A stretch of 5,449 nt of DNA from the NCBI GenBank assembly GCA_016210245.1, contig JACQUR010000070.1, forward strand, positions 1 through 5,449, read 5' to 3'. The translations under genes and the position numbers were made by a program. Positions 1 through 5,346 of the stretch are shown here, piece by piece. The stretch comes from Chloroflexota bacterium (GTDB lineage: Bacteria > Chloroflexota > UBA6077 > JACQUR01). The notes under the pieces were generated by a model. The model saw only the letters and a program-made list of their open reading frames with translations, searched no databases and was not told where the DNA came from. Position 1 is the stretch's first letter. Each line of letters opens with the position of its first letter.

Positions 1-50
1 GCCTCGGGGGAGACACAGGGACGGGGGGACGGGGGGACACGGGGACGGGG
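1..50. repeat. G/C-tract low-complexity repeat inside the E2 linker
   Basis: The plus strand is a run of G tracts separated by AC or ACAC: G6 at 23-28, G6 at 31-36, G4 at 41-44, G4 at 47-50, with shorter runs before them. In the E2 frame it encodes a Pro/Val/Ser linker with VPVSP occurring twice (172-176 and 180-184). The plus strand, which is the template strand here, fits a four-tract G-quadruplex pattern with 2-4 base loops. The repeat continues to the window edge, so its full length is unknown. Confidence 0.75.
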
Positions 51-559
51 AGTCCTTCGACAGGCTCAGGATGAGCGGGGGTGGGGGCCACCGGGGCGGG
101 CGTGGCGGCGTGGGCGACGCTGAAGGCACGCACGTGCTCCTCGTAGATGCGTCCACCGCCCTGCGCCACGGCCACGTCCCCCAGAGCCACGCCCAACTCC
201 CGCGCCAGTCGGCGCGCGGCTGGCGTCGCCCGGATCTCGCTCGAGAGCGCCAGGGCTGCGCCGTTCCCCGCTCGTCCTTCGACCGGTTCCGGAGGAGCGG
301 GGGAGGTCTCGGTTGGGGCCTCGGCCTCAGTGACGAGGCGCCCGACCAGGCCCCCAACCGGCACCACCTCGCCGGCTCGAGCGAGCTGCTGGAGCACGCC
401 TGCGGCCGGCGCTGCGACGTCCAGGCTGACCTTGTCGGCCTCGACGCGGTAGATCGGCTCCCCCGGCGCCACCCGCTCGCCCTGGCCGCGCAGCCACTCG
501 ACCAGCGTTCCCTCCTGCATGATGTCGCCCAGAAGCGGCATCTTGAGATCGATGGCCAT
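1..559 (-). CDS. Dihydrolipoamide acyltransferase (E2) of a 2-oxoacid/acetoin dehydrogenase complex, N-terminal part
   Basis: E2 carries the acyl group made by E1 on a lipoyl arm and passes it to CoA in the cytoplasmic dehydrogenase complex. The gene starts at ATG 559-557, overlapping the E1-beta stop by one base (TGATG), with GAGGG six bases upstream. It stays open for 186 codons to the left edge, so the 3' end is missing. Residues 1-78 form a lipoyl domain with the lipoylated lysine at Lys43 in EADKVSLDV. Residues 79-108 are a Pro/Ala-rich linker. Residues about 109-145 form a peripheral subunit-binding domain (TPAARRLARELGV, then GGGRIYEEHV), which holds E3 or E1. Residues 146-186 start a second linker. 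The catalytic acyltransferase domain with its HxxxD site must lie outside the window. Both linkers contain in-frame copies of a DNA repeat (PAPPEPVEG at 87-95, PAHPEPVEG at 161-169). By context the likely symbol is acoC, but the substrate-defining domain is not visible. Confidence 0.9.
   Translation of the reverse strand, partial: MAIDLKMPLLGDIMQEGTLVEWLRGQGERVAPGEPIYRVEADKVSLDVAAPAAGVLQQLARAGEVVPVGGLVGRLVTEAEAPTETSPAPPEPVEGRAGNGAALALSSEIRATPAARRLARELGVALGDVAVAQGGGRIYEEHVRAFSVAHAATPAPVAPTPAHPEPVEGLPVPVSPRPPVPVSPPR
53..81. repeat. Dispersed-type 29-bp repeat, copy 1, in the E2 linker after the subunit-binding domain
   Basis: A 29-base element beginning TCCTTCGACAGG and ending AGCGGGGG on the plus strand. 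It matches the element at 275-303 in 25 of 29 positions, in the same orientation and the same reading frame. It encodes PAHPEPVEG (E2 residues 161-169) on the minus strand. From memory, closely similar short elements (CTTCGACA-GCTCAGGA) are scattered in intergenic DNA of several bacterial groups; this was not searched. Confidence 0.7.
275..303. repeat. Dispersed-type 29-bp repeat, copy 2, in the E2 linker before the subunit-binding domain
   Basis: The diverged second copy begins TCCTTCGACCGG and ends AGCGGGGG. It differs from the copy at 53-81 at four positions. On the minus strand it encodes PAPPEPVEG (E2 residues 87-95), with eight of nine residues identical to the other copy. The two copies flank the subunit-binding domain, one in each linker. 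Confidence 0.65.
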
Positions 560-1608
560 CAGCGTCCCTCGTCCCGCATGGCCGCATGCACGGCCGCGAC
601 CACCCGCTCCGGCGTGGGTACGAAGGCAACCTCCAACACGCCGCTGAACGGAACGGGCGCGTGGGCGCCCGTGACCGTCTTGACCGGCGCATCCAGGTAG
701 TCGATCGCCCGATCGGCGACCAGCGCGGCCACGTCCCTGGCGACGCTGCACCGTGGCTCGTCCTCGTCCACGACCACCAGGCGCCTGGTGCGCCGCACCG
801 CCTCCAGCACCGTGTCCTCGTCGAGCGGCGACACGCTCAACAGGTCCACCACCTCGGTCTGGAGCCCCTCGCCGGCCAACTGGTCCGCCGCCTCCAGGCA
901 CACCCCGGTCATCCGTCCGATGCCCACCAGGGTGACGTCGCGCCCCCTCCGCACCGTCCGTGCCTTGCCGATGGGAAGGGCGTAGGGCTCCTGCGGCACC
1001 TCGCACGAGGTGGTGAGCAAGCGACGGTGAGTGCAGTACACCACCGGATCGTCGTCGCGGATGGCAGCGGTGAGCAACCCCTTAGCAGTATACGCGTCCG
1101 AGGGCACCACGCACTTGAGGCCTGGGATGTGCGCGAAGATGGAGTAGATGCTCCCAGAGTGCTGGGCCGCCGAGCCGCCGCCATTGGGCGGCGCCATGCC
1201 AACCGCGCCGATGGCGGTCTTGACCACCAGCGGCACGCTCACCTGGCCACCCAGCATGTAGCGCAGGTAGGCCGCCTGGTTCATGATCGCGTCCAGGGCC
1301 ACCCCGACGAAGTTCACGAACAGCAGCTCGACCACCGGGCGCATGCCGGTGAGCGCCGCGCCCACCCCGGCCCCAATGAAGCTCATCTCACAGATTGGGG
1401 TGTCGATCACGCGTTCCGCCCCGAACTGCTGGATCAGTCCCTTGGTGGCGCCCATCGGGCCGCCCCAGGCGTCGATGATGCCCAGGGCGGCGCGGCCGGC
1501 TCCGCCGGCCACGTCCTCGCCCATGATGAACACCCGTGCGTCGCGCTCCATCTCCTGGCGCAGGGCCTCGTTCTCGGCTCGGCTGAACTGAAGCTGTCGA
1601 CCTGCCAC
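559..1608 (-). CDS. acoB: Thiamine-diphosphate-dependent dehydrogenase E1 component, beta subunit (acetoin dehydrogenase type)
   Basis: This is the beta subunit of the E1 heterotetramer, which cleaves a 2-oxoacid or acetoin with ThDP and passes the acyl group to lipoyl-E2. It has 349 residues, close to the family norm. GTG 1608-1606 is chosen as start: GGAGG lies six bases upstream, the gene begins one base after the E1-alpha stop, and the family's N-terminal helix starts right there (LQFSRAENEALRQEMERD). Visible motifs are GEDVAGGAGR (30-39), DAWGGPMGATKGL (46-58), RVIDTPICEM with the Glu74 that in the family contacts the ThDP pyrimidine (66-75), AAQHS with His150, and HIPGLKCVVPS (160-170). 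The C-terminal transketolase-like domain covers about 215-340. The GGAGR...DAWGG segment is, as I recall it, typical of AcoB and absent from ordinary pyruvate or branched-chain E1-beta. A Gly/Pro-rich stretch (MAPPNGGGS, 138-146) before AAQHS looks longer than in AcoB. Family is certain; substrate is inferred. Confidence 0.93.
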   Translation of the reverse strand: MAGRQLQFSRAENEALRQEMERDARVFIMGEDVAGGAGRAALGIIDAWGGPMGATKGLIQQFGAERVIDTPICEMSFIGAGVGAALTGMRPVVELLFVNFVGVALDAIMNQAAYLRYMLGGQVSVPLVVKTAIGAVGMAPPNGGGSAAQHSGSIYSIFAHIPGLKCVVPSDAYTAKGLLTAAIRDDDPVVYCTHRRLLTTSCEVPQEPYALPIGKARTVRRGRDVTLVGIGRMTGVCLEAADQLAGEGLQTEVVDLLSVSPLDEDTVLEAVRRTRRLVVVDEDEPRCSVARDVAALVADRAIDYLDAPVKTVTGAHAPVPFSGVLEVAFVPTPERVVAAVHAAMRDEGR

Positions 1609-1609
1609 C

Positions 1610-1619
1610 TCAGACCTCC
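1610..1619 (-). promoter_or_regulatory. Ribosome-binding site deciding the GTG start of E1-beta
   Basis: TGGAGGTCTG on the minus strand forms the last codons and part of the stop of E1-alpha. GGAGG ends six bases before GTG 1608. This and the one-base gap between genes support GTG 1608 over upstream starts, which would run through E1-alpha in another frame. Confidence 0.7.
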
Positions 1620-2629
1620 AGCCTCTGGGGGGTGTACACGTCCGTGTCCACCTCGCCCGGGTCGGGCAGCGGGCTCGCCTCGGCGAAGCGGACTGCCTGC
1701 TCCACCGTCTCGCGCACCTCCGCGCCGATGCGCTCCAACTCCGCCTGCGCCAGCAGGCCCTGGCCGGCCACAGCCTGCTCGAAGCGGCGAATGCAATCGC
1801 GCCCGCGGTAGTGTTCCTCCTCCTCGCGCGTTCGGTAGCGCAAAGGGTCGTCGCCAAAGAAGTGGCCGTAGTAGCGGTAGGTCTTGCACTCGATGAAGGT
1901 GGGCCCGCCGCCGTGCCGCGCCCGCTCTACCGCCGCGTCCGCAGCAGCGTAGACGGCGAACACATCCTGGCCATCGATGATGGCGAACGGCACGTTGAAG
2001 GGACCGGCACGGGTCGCGAGATCTCTGGTGCTCAAGGCGTATTCGACCGGGGTAGACTCGGCGTAGCGGTTGTTCTCGCACACGAAGATCAGCGGCAGTT
2101 GCCAGATGGCCGCCATGTTCAGGCACTCGTAGACGATCCCCTGCCCCATGGCGCCATCTCCGAAGAACGCGACCGCCACCTGCTGCGTGCGGCGAAGCTT
2201 GGCGGACAACGCTGCGCCGAGTGCAACGGGAGTTCCGCTGCCCACGATGCCCGTCGCGCCCAGCATCCCCACCGACGTGTCCGCGATGTGCATGGAGCCG
2301 CCCTTGCCCCGGTTCGTGCCCGTGGCCCGCCCGTACAACTCGGCCATCATGCGACTCACGTCCACCCCCTTGGCGATGCAGTGGCCGTGGCCCCGATGGG
2401 TGCTGGCCACGTAGTCGTCGCGCTCCAGGCGTCCGCAGACGCCAACCGCCACCGCCTCCTGTCCCACGTACAGGTGGGTGCTACCTTGCAACACGCCGGA
2501 CTGGCGCAGGCTGACTACGCGCTCCTCGAAGGTGCGGATGAGCACCAGGTGGCGGTACATCCAGCGCAGCACTGCTGGATCGTCTGGAATGCTGGCCTGG
2601 GTCGGCAGTTCAACCGGCGAAGTAGCCAT
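1610..2629 (-). CDS. acoA: Thiamine-diphosphate-dependent dehydrogenase E1 component, alpha subunit (acetoin dehydrogenase type)
   Basis: This is the alpha subunit of E1 and binds the ThDP diphosphate through Mg2+. It has 339 residues, a normal length. ATG 2629-2627 follows GAGGGAA at 2641-2635. That site overlaps the stop codon of the upstream MaoC gene, ten bases away, so the genes are probably cotranslated. The ThDP fold is clear: GDGAMGQG at 157-164 and the Asn-Asn end of the motif at 186-187 (GDG-x26-NN). Other conserved parts are THLYVGQEA (51-59), STHRGHGHCIAKG (76-88), NRGKGGSMHI (106-115) and YRYYGHFFGDD (251-261). STHRGHGHCIAKG, GSMHIAD and the YGHFxGD loop are the forms I recall from AcoA proteins, whereas pyruvate dehydrogenase E1-alpha usually has GHSxSDP. 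Acetoin is therefore the closest-known substrate type. A 2-oxoacid or another acyloin is possible, because many environmental members of this branch are uncharacterised. Confidence 0.94.
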   Translation of the reverse strand: MATSPVELPTQASIPDDPAVLRWMYRHLVLIRTFEERVVSLRQSGVLQGSTHLYVGQEAVAVGVCGRLERDDYVASTHRGHGHCIAKGVDVSRMMAELYGRATGTNRGKGGSMHIADTSVGMLGATGIVGSGTPVALGAALSAKLRRTQQVAVAFFGDGAMGQGIVYECLNMAAIWQLPLIFVCENNRYAESTPVEYALSTRDLATRAGPFNVPFAIIDGQDVFAVYAAADAAVERARHGGGPTFIECKTYRYYGHFFGDDPLRYRTREEEEHYRGRDCIRRFEQAVAGQGLLAQAELERIGAEVRETVEQAVRFAEASPLPDPGEVDTDVYTPQRLEV

Positions 2630-2639
2630 TGCGCTTCCC

Positions 2640-3080
2640 TCAGGCTGAAGCGGCGGCGTCGGGCACGCGACCGAGCACCACGGTGGTCTCGCCCGTGGTC
2701 GTCTTCTGGTCGCCCTTCGCTACCCAGACCTCGCAGTCGATCAGCCGTTCGCCGTGCTCTTCGTACTTCCTGGCCACGCGGCCGCGGACCACCAACTGCT
2801 CGCCCGGCTGGTCCATACCCCGGTAGCTGGCGCTCACGCGGCGCACCCAGGCACCAGGCCCCGCCCACTGGCGGGCGTACTCGCCCAGCATGGCGGTCTT
2901 GAGCGGGCCATGGACGATGGTGCCGGGCAGCCCCTGGGCGAGCGCGTAGTCCTTGTCGTAGTGGATCTGGTGGTAGTCGCCCGAGGCGCCTGCCCACTTG
3001 ACCAACTGCTGGCTGCTCGGCTGCCACTCCAGTGGCTTCATCTCGTCCCCAACCTGGATCTCGTCCCACGCATGCGACAT
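2640..3080 (-). CDS. MaoC-family hot-dog enoyl-CoA hydratase, catalytic subunit (ChsH1-like)
   Basis: A 146-residue single hot-dog protein that should add water to a trans-2-enoyl-CoA. The hydratase signature is intact: ASGDYHQIHYD (32-42) with the catalytic pair Asp35 and His40, then LPGTIVHGPLKTAML (51-65), which forms the second half of the active-site motif. ATG 3080-3078 is supported by a purine-rich leader with AAGGAGG at 3099-3093 (12 bases away) and a nearer AGGGG at 3090-3086. The frame is open further upstream, but that stretch only translates the spacer repeats. By length and motif it resembles the active subunit of the ChsH1-ChsH2 heterodimer of mycobacterial steroid side-chain degradation, and the likely inactive partner is encoded at 3284-3712. 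It is the first gene after the 203-nt repeat-filled spacer and leads directly into the E1/E2 genes, ten bases before E1-alpha. A (R)-specific hydratase for another acyl-CoA pathway is the main alternative. Confidence 0.85.
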   Translation of the reverse strand: MSHAWDEIQVGDEMKPLEWQPSSQQLVKWAGASGDYHQIHYDKDYALAQGLPGTIVHGPLKTAMLGEYARQWAGPGAWVRRVSASYRGMDQPGEQLVVRGRVARKYEEHGERLIDCEVWVAKGDQKTTTGETTVVLGRVPDAAASA

Positions 3081-3100
3081 AGCGTCCCCTCTCCTCCTTG

Positions 3101-3142
<42 letters not shown>

Positions 3143-3157
3143 GGTGCAGCCTTGCGC

Positions 3158-3169
3158 CTCTCATGAGAG
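3158..3169. repeat. 12-bp perfect palindrome
   Basis: CTCTCATGAGAG is a perfect palindrome in the spacer between the two hot-dog genes, about 80 bases upstream of the MaoC start. It could be a dimeric regulator site or simply part of the repeat-rich spacer. No adjacent promoter is visible to support an operator call. Confidence 0.4.
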
Positions 3170-3185
3170 TGTGTCCCCCCCAACC

Positions 3186-3214
3186 GGTGGCGCAGGCGAG
3201 CCGCCTGTGCCACC
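3186..3214. repeat. GC-rich stem-loop in the operon spacer
   Basis: Arms GGTGGCGCAGGC (3186-3197) and GCCTGTGCCACC (3203-3214) form a 12-bp stem with a five-base loop. One position is G-T on the plus strand and A-C on the minus strand. No T-tract follows on the transcribed (minus) strand, so it is not a classical intrinsic terminator. It resembles REP-like palindromes found scattered in intergenic DNA, and it could still stabilise or pause the transcript. Confidence 0.65.
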
Positions 3215-3233
3215 GAGTGAGATGCACGGAGTT

Positions 3234-3282
3234 CACTGCCGCCTGCCTTCTGCCGCCTGCCGCCTGCCGACTGCCGACTCGG
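3234..3282. repeat. Degenerate heptanucleotide array, inverted relative to 3101-3142 (7 units)
   Basis: Seven 7-bp units: CACTGCC, GCCTGCC, TTCTGCC, GCCTGCC, GCCTGCC, GACTGCC and GACTCGG. Read on the minus strand they follow a GGCAGNN pattern, so this array is an inverted, more diverged relative of the GGCAGTA array at 3101-3142. It ends one base from the stop codon of the MaoC-N gene. Confidence 0.8.
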
Positions 3283-3283
3283 C

Positions 3284-3712
3284 TCAATAGTAGATGCCCG
3301 TGCTTCGGGTGCGGGCCACGTGCTCGCCCCGCTGGTTCACGTGGTTGGTCTCCACAATGATGAAGGTCATCCGCCCCAGCGAACGGCTCTCGCGTTGGTA
3401 GACCTCGGCGATCTTGCTGGTGGCGGTGATCTGGTCGCCCACCCGGATCGGCCGGAAGTACTCCCACTCGGTCCCGCCGGCCACGTTGCGGTACATAGTC
3501 GGGTAGCGCACGCCCGCGCCGCGCAGCGTGAACAGGATGGAGATAGGCGCGACCAGGGCATCGTCCCCTTCCGGAGCGGGCGCGCCGACCGCCTCGTACA
3601 ACCGGCGGATCAGCCCCTTCTCCACCTCGTCGTTGACCTTCGGCTCCATCTCTTTGCCAATGCTGGCACGGATGGCCTCGATGACGTCGTCGGGCATGAC
3701 GGGTTGCGGCAT
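3284..3712 (-). CDS. MaoC N-terminal-type (FAS1-like dehydratase) hot-dog protein, ChsH2-like N-terminal half
   Basis: A 142-residue hot-dog protein of the MaoC_dehydrat_N / FAS1-like dehydratase group. The recognisable core is LVAPISILFTLRG (53-65), TEWEYFRPIRVGDQITATSKIAEVYQRE (81-108), GRMTFIIVETNHVNQRGEHVAR (113-134) and the end STGIYY. No GDxNPxHxD-like Asp/His pair is present. The region after the AVGAP motif (41-45) goes almost directly to VAP, lacking the NPLYxDxExA stretch I recall from typical members. The protein is therefore probably a non-catalytic partner that completes the substrate pocket of the MaoC protein at 2640-3080, as ChsH2 does for ChsH1. ATG 3712-3710 is preferred because AAGGAGG lies six bases upstream and the start overlaps the previous stop (TGATG). 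A TTG three bases earlier is only three bases from the ribosome site. The stop codon lies one base from the spacer repeats. Confidence 0.85.
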   Translation of the reverse strand: MPQPVMPDDVIEAIRASIGKEMEPKVNDEVEKGLIRRLYEAVGAPAPEGDDALVAPISILFTLRGAGVRYPTMYRNVAGGTEWEYFRPIRVGDQITATSKIAEVYQRESRSLGRMTFIIVETNHVNQRGEHVARTRSTGIYY

Positions 3713-4134
3713 CAACGCCCTCCTTCAGCCAGGGGACGGAACCTGGGCAAAGTGCAGTAGGGGGTCACGTCGTCGAAGGTCACCTCGACGGGCATGCCGA
3801 TGCGGACCTCGCGGGGCGAGCAGCCCACCACGTTGCTGGTCATGCGCGGGCCCTCCGCCAGCTCGACCAGCGCCACGACGTAGGGCACGTCGGCGGCGAA
3901 CTCGGGACTGGGCGGGCGCTCGACTACCGAGTAGGTGTACACGCTGCCCCGCCCGCTCACCGGCTCCCACTCGTACTGGTCGGACATGCAGGTGGGGCAG
4001 ATCGCACGCGGGAAGTAGCGGAACCGCTGGCACTGGCCGCAGCGTTGCAGGACAAGATGGTGGTTCCGGCACTCCTCCCAGAAGCGGAGGCTGTCGAAAT
4101 CTGGCTCGGGTATGGGCTTCTGGTACTCAGACAC
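3712..4134 (-). CDS. Zn-ribbon/OB-fold protein (DUF35 family), partner of the thiolase-like aldolase
   Basis: A 140-residue DUF35-family protein. Residues 12-30 form the N-terminal helix (FDSLRFWEECRNHHLVLQ). A complete zinc ribbon follows, with Cys32, Cys35, Cys46 and Cys49 (RCGQC ... CPTC). An OB-fold runs from about 55 to 130 (GRGSVYTYSVVERPP, PYVVALVELAEGPRMTSNVV, GMPVEVTFDD). Proteins of this family pair with thiolase-like enzymes and are thought to help bind acyl-CoA. In steroid-degrading actinobacteria the equivalent domain is the C-terminal half of ChsH2, which binds Ltp2 and is needed for its retro-aldolase activity. GTG 4134-4132 is chosen because GGGGAGGG lies six bases upstream, the gene begins one base after the thiolase stop, and the family N-terminus starts at this point. 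It overlaps the following MaoC-N gene by one base. The family is secure; the partnership is inferred from gene order and family precedent. Confidence 0.92.
   Translation of the reverse strand: MSEYQKPIPEPDFDSLRFWEECRNHHLVLQRCGQCQRFRYFPRAICPTCMSDQYEWEPVSGRGSVYTYSVVERPPSPEFAADVPYVVALVELAEGPRMTSNVVGCSPREVRIGMPVEVTFDDVTPYCTLPRFRPLAEGGR
3715..3724 (-). promoter_or_regulatory. Ribosome-binding site deciding the ATG start of the MaoC-N gene
   Basis: GAAGGAGGGC on the minus strand lies at the end of the DUF35 gene. The AAGGAGG core is six bases from ATG 3712 but only three from the alternative TTG 3715. This favours the ATG and gives a TGATG stop/start overlap typical of coupled translation. Confidence 0.7.
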
Positions 4135-4135
4135 G

Positions 4136-5317
4136 TCAGTCCCTCCCCAGGATGGCACAGCTCTTGGTGGACATGAAGCCGCCGCTGCCGCTGACCAGCG
4201 CCAGGCGGGCGCCCTCCACCTGGCGAGCGCCGCACCCGCCGCGGAGCTGGCGCACGGCTTCAACCACGTGGATGGGTCCGTCGATGTGCGCGTAGGACAG
4301 CAGCCCGCCATGGGTGTTGACGGGGAGCTGTCCGCCCAGGTCGATGCGCGCGCCGTCTCCGACGAACGCGCCGCCCTCCCCTTTGGCACAGAACCCCAGG
4401 TCCTCCATGTCCACCAGGACGGTGATGGTGAAGCTATCGTAGATCTCAGCCACGTCGATGTCCGAGCGCTGCACGCCGGCCATCCCGAAGGCCCGCCGCC
4501 CTGCCTCCACCTGGCCGAAGCTGGTCAGGTTCGGCGCCTGGGTCATGAACTCGTGGGTGTGGCCCTGGCCCACCCCGAGGATCCAGGTCGGCCGCCAGCG
4601 CAGGTCCTGCGCGCGCTCGGCGCTGGTGATGACGTAGGCCGCGCCCCCCTCGGAGATCAGAGAGCAGTCGAGCAGGTGCAGCGGCCAGGTGATCATGCGC
4701 GAGTTGAGCACCTGCTGGATCGTGATCTCGCCCCGCTGCTGCGCTCGCTCGGTGAGGTTGGCGTGGCGGCGCGTGACGACCGCGATCGCGGCCAGTTGCT
4801 CCATGGTGGTGCCGTACTCATGCATGTGTCGGGCAGCCACCCAGGCGTACAGGGTGGGCAGCAGCGGTCCGTAGGGGTGCTCGAACTGGGGATGGGTGAG
4901 CGAGGCCGTCCGGGCCACCGCCTCGCTCCGTCGGCGGGGATCGCCCGTGCCCACCGGCGCGCCCGTGCCCCGAGCGTGGGTGAAGACCACAGTGTGGCAC
5001 AGCCCCGCCGCGAGCGCGGCGGCCGCGGTCCCGATAGCGCCCACGGCGCTTGCGCCGCCGATGCCCAGCGTACCGGCGAAGGCGGTTTGGATGCCCAGGT
5101 ACTCGGCCACGACGACGCTCAGGTTGAGCGCCGGGCCGCTCCCGCCGCTCTGGACCAGGACCCCGTCCACATCGCGATTGGTGAGTCCGGCGTCCTGGAT
5201 CGCCTTCCTGGCGGCTTCCGCCATCAGGGCCACGCTGTTGGCGTTCTCCACCTTCTTGCCCATCTGTGCCGTTTCGGCAACACCTACGATGGCCGCTTTG
5301 CGCGAGAGATTTGCCAC
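4136..5317 (-). CDS. Thiolase-superfamily protein lacking the nucleophilic cysteine (Ltp2 / SCP2-thiolase-like, probable acyl-CoA retro-aldolase)
   Basis: A 393-residue thiolase-fold protein, normal for the SCP2-thiolase/Ltp2 group. The N-terminal half begins AAIVGVAETAQMG (8-20). At the site where thiolases carry the acyl-accepting cysteine it reads GIGGASAVGAI (85-95), with no Cys until 107. The C-terminal half has DVAEIYDSFTITVL (288-301), LPVNTHGGLLSYAHIDG (331-347), EAVRQLRG (353-360) and ARQVEGARLALVSGSGG (364-380). The missing Cys argues against thiolytic cleavage. Tyr293 in the EIYDSF motif sits where Ltp2 has a catalytic Tyr, so retro-aldol cleavage of a beta-hydroxyacyl-CoA is the best guess. 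His344 aligns with the thiolase GHP histidine. GTG 5317-5315 is chosen because AAGGAG (5332-5327) lies nine bases upstream. The open frame continues upstream only through heptad repeats. It is the first gene of the apparent operon, one base before its DUF35 partner. A generic acetyl-CoA acetyltransferase label would probably be wrong. Confidence 0.88.
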   Translation of the reverse strand: MANLSRKAAIVGVAETAQMGKKVENANSVALMAEAARKAIQDAGLTNRDVDGVLVQSGGSGPALNLSVVVAEYLGIQTAFAGTLGIGGASAVGAIGTAAAALAAGLCHTVVFTHARGTGAPVGTGDPRRRSEAVARTASLTHPQFEHPYGPLLPTLYAWVAARHMHEYGTTMEQLAAIAVVTRRHANLTERAQQRGEITIQQVLNSRMITWPLHLLDCSLISEGGAAYVITSAERAQDLRWRPTWILGVGQGHTHEFMTQAPNLTSFGQVEAGRRAFGMAGVQRSDIDVAEIYDSFTITVLVDMEDLGFCAKGEGGAFVGDGARIDLGGQLPVNTHGGLLSYAHIDGPIHVVEAVRQLRGGCGARQVEGARLALVSGSGGFMSTKSCAILGRD

Positions 5318-5326
5318 GTATACCCA

Positions 5327-5332
5327 CTCCTT
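5327..5332 (-). promoter_or_regulatory. Ribosome-binding site deciding the GTG start of the thiolase-like gene
   Basis: AAGGAG on the minus strand, nine bases before GTG 5317. No ATG lies between this site and the conserved AAIVGVAE segment. An ATG at 5431 would add 38 residues translated from repeats, so this site settles the start. No convincing -10/-35 pair is visible between it and the right window edge. Confidence 0.7.
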
Positions 5333-5346
5333 CCCTAGAGACTGGG

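Noticed and set aside
586..1896. Long plus-strand open frame of 436 codons opposite E1-beta
   Set aside because: It is antisense to a clear E1-beta. Its product is His/Arg/Pro-rich with no family motif, as expected from the G/C third-position bias of the real gene.
1811..2902. Plus-strand open frame of 363 codons opposite E1-alpha and MaoC
   Set aside because: It spans two real genes and their junction on the other strand, and has no domain.
3186..3214. Stem-loop as an intrinsic terminator
   Set aside because: No T-tract follows on the minus strand, and the operon appears to continue; it is kept only as a repeat.
4136..5317. Ordinary acetyl-CoA acetyltransferase
   Set aside because: The nucleophilic Cys is missing, and a DUF35 partner follows directly, as for Ltp2-like aldolases.
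4112..5338. Long plus-strand open frame of 408 codons opposite the thiolase-like gene
   Set aside because: It is antisense shadow of a recognisable protein, with no motif and low-complexity His/Arg composition.
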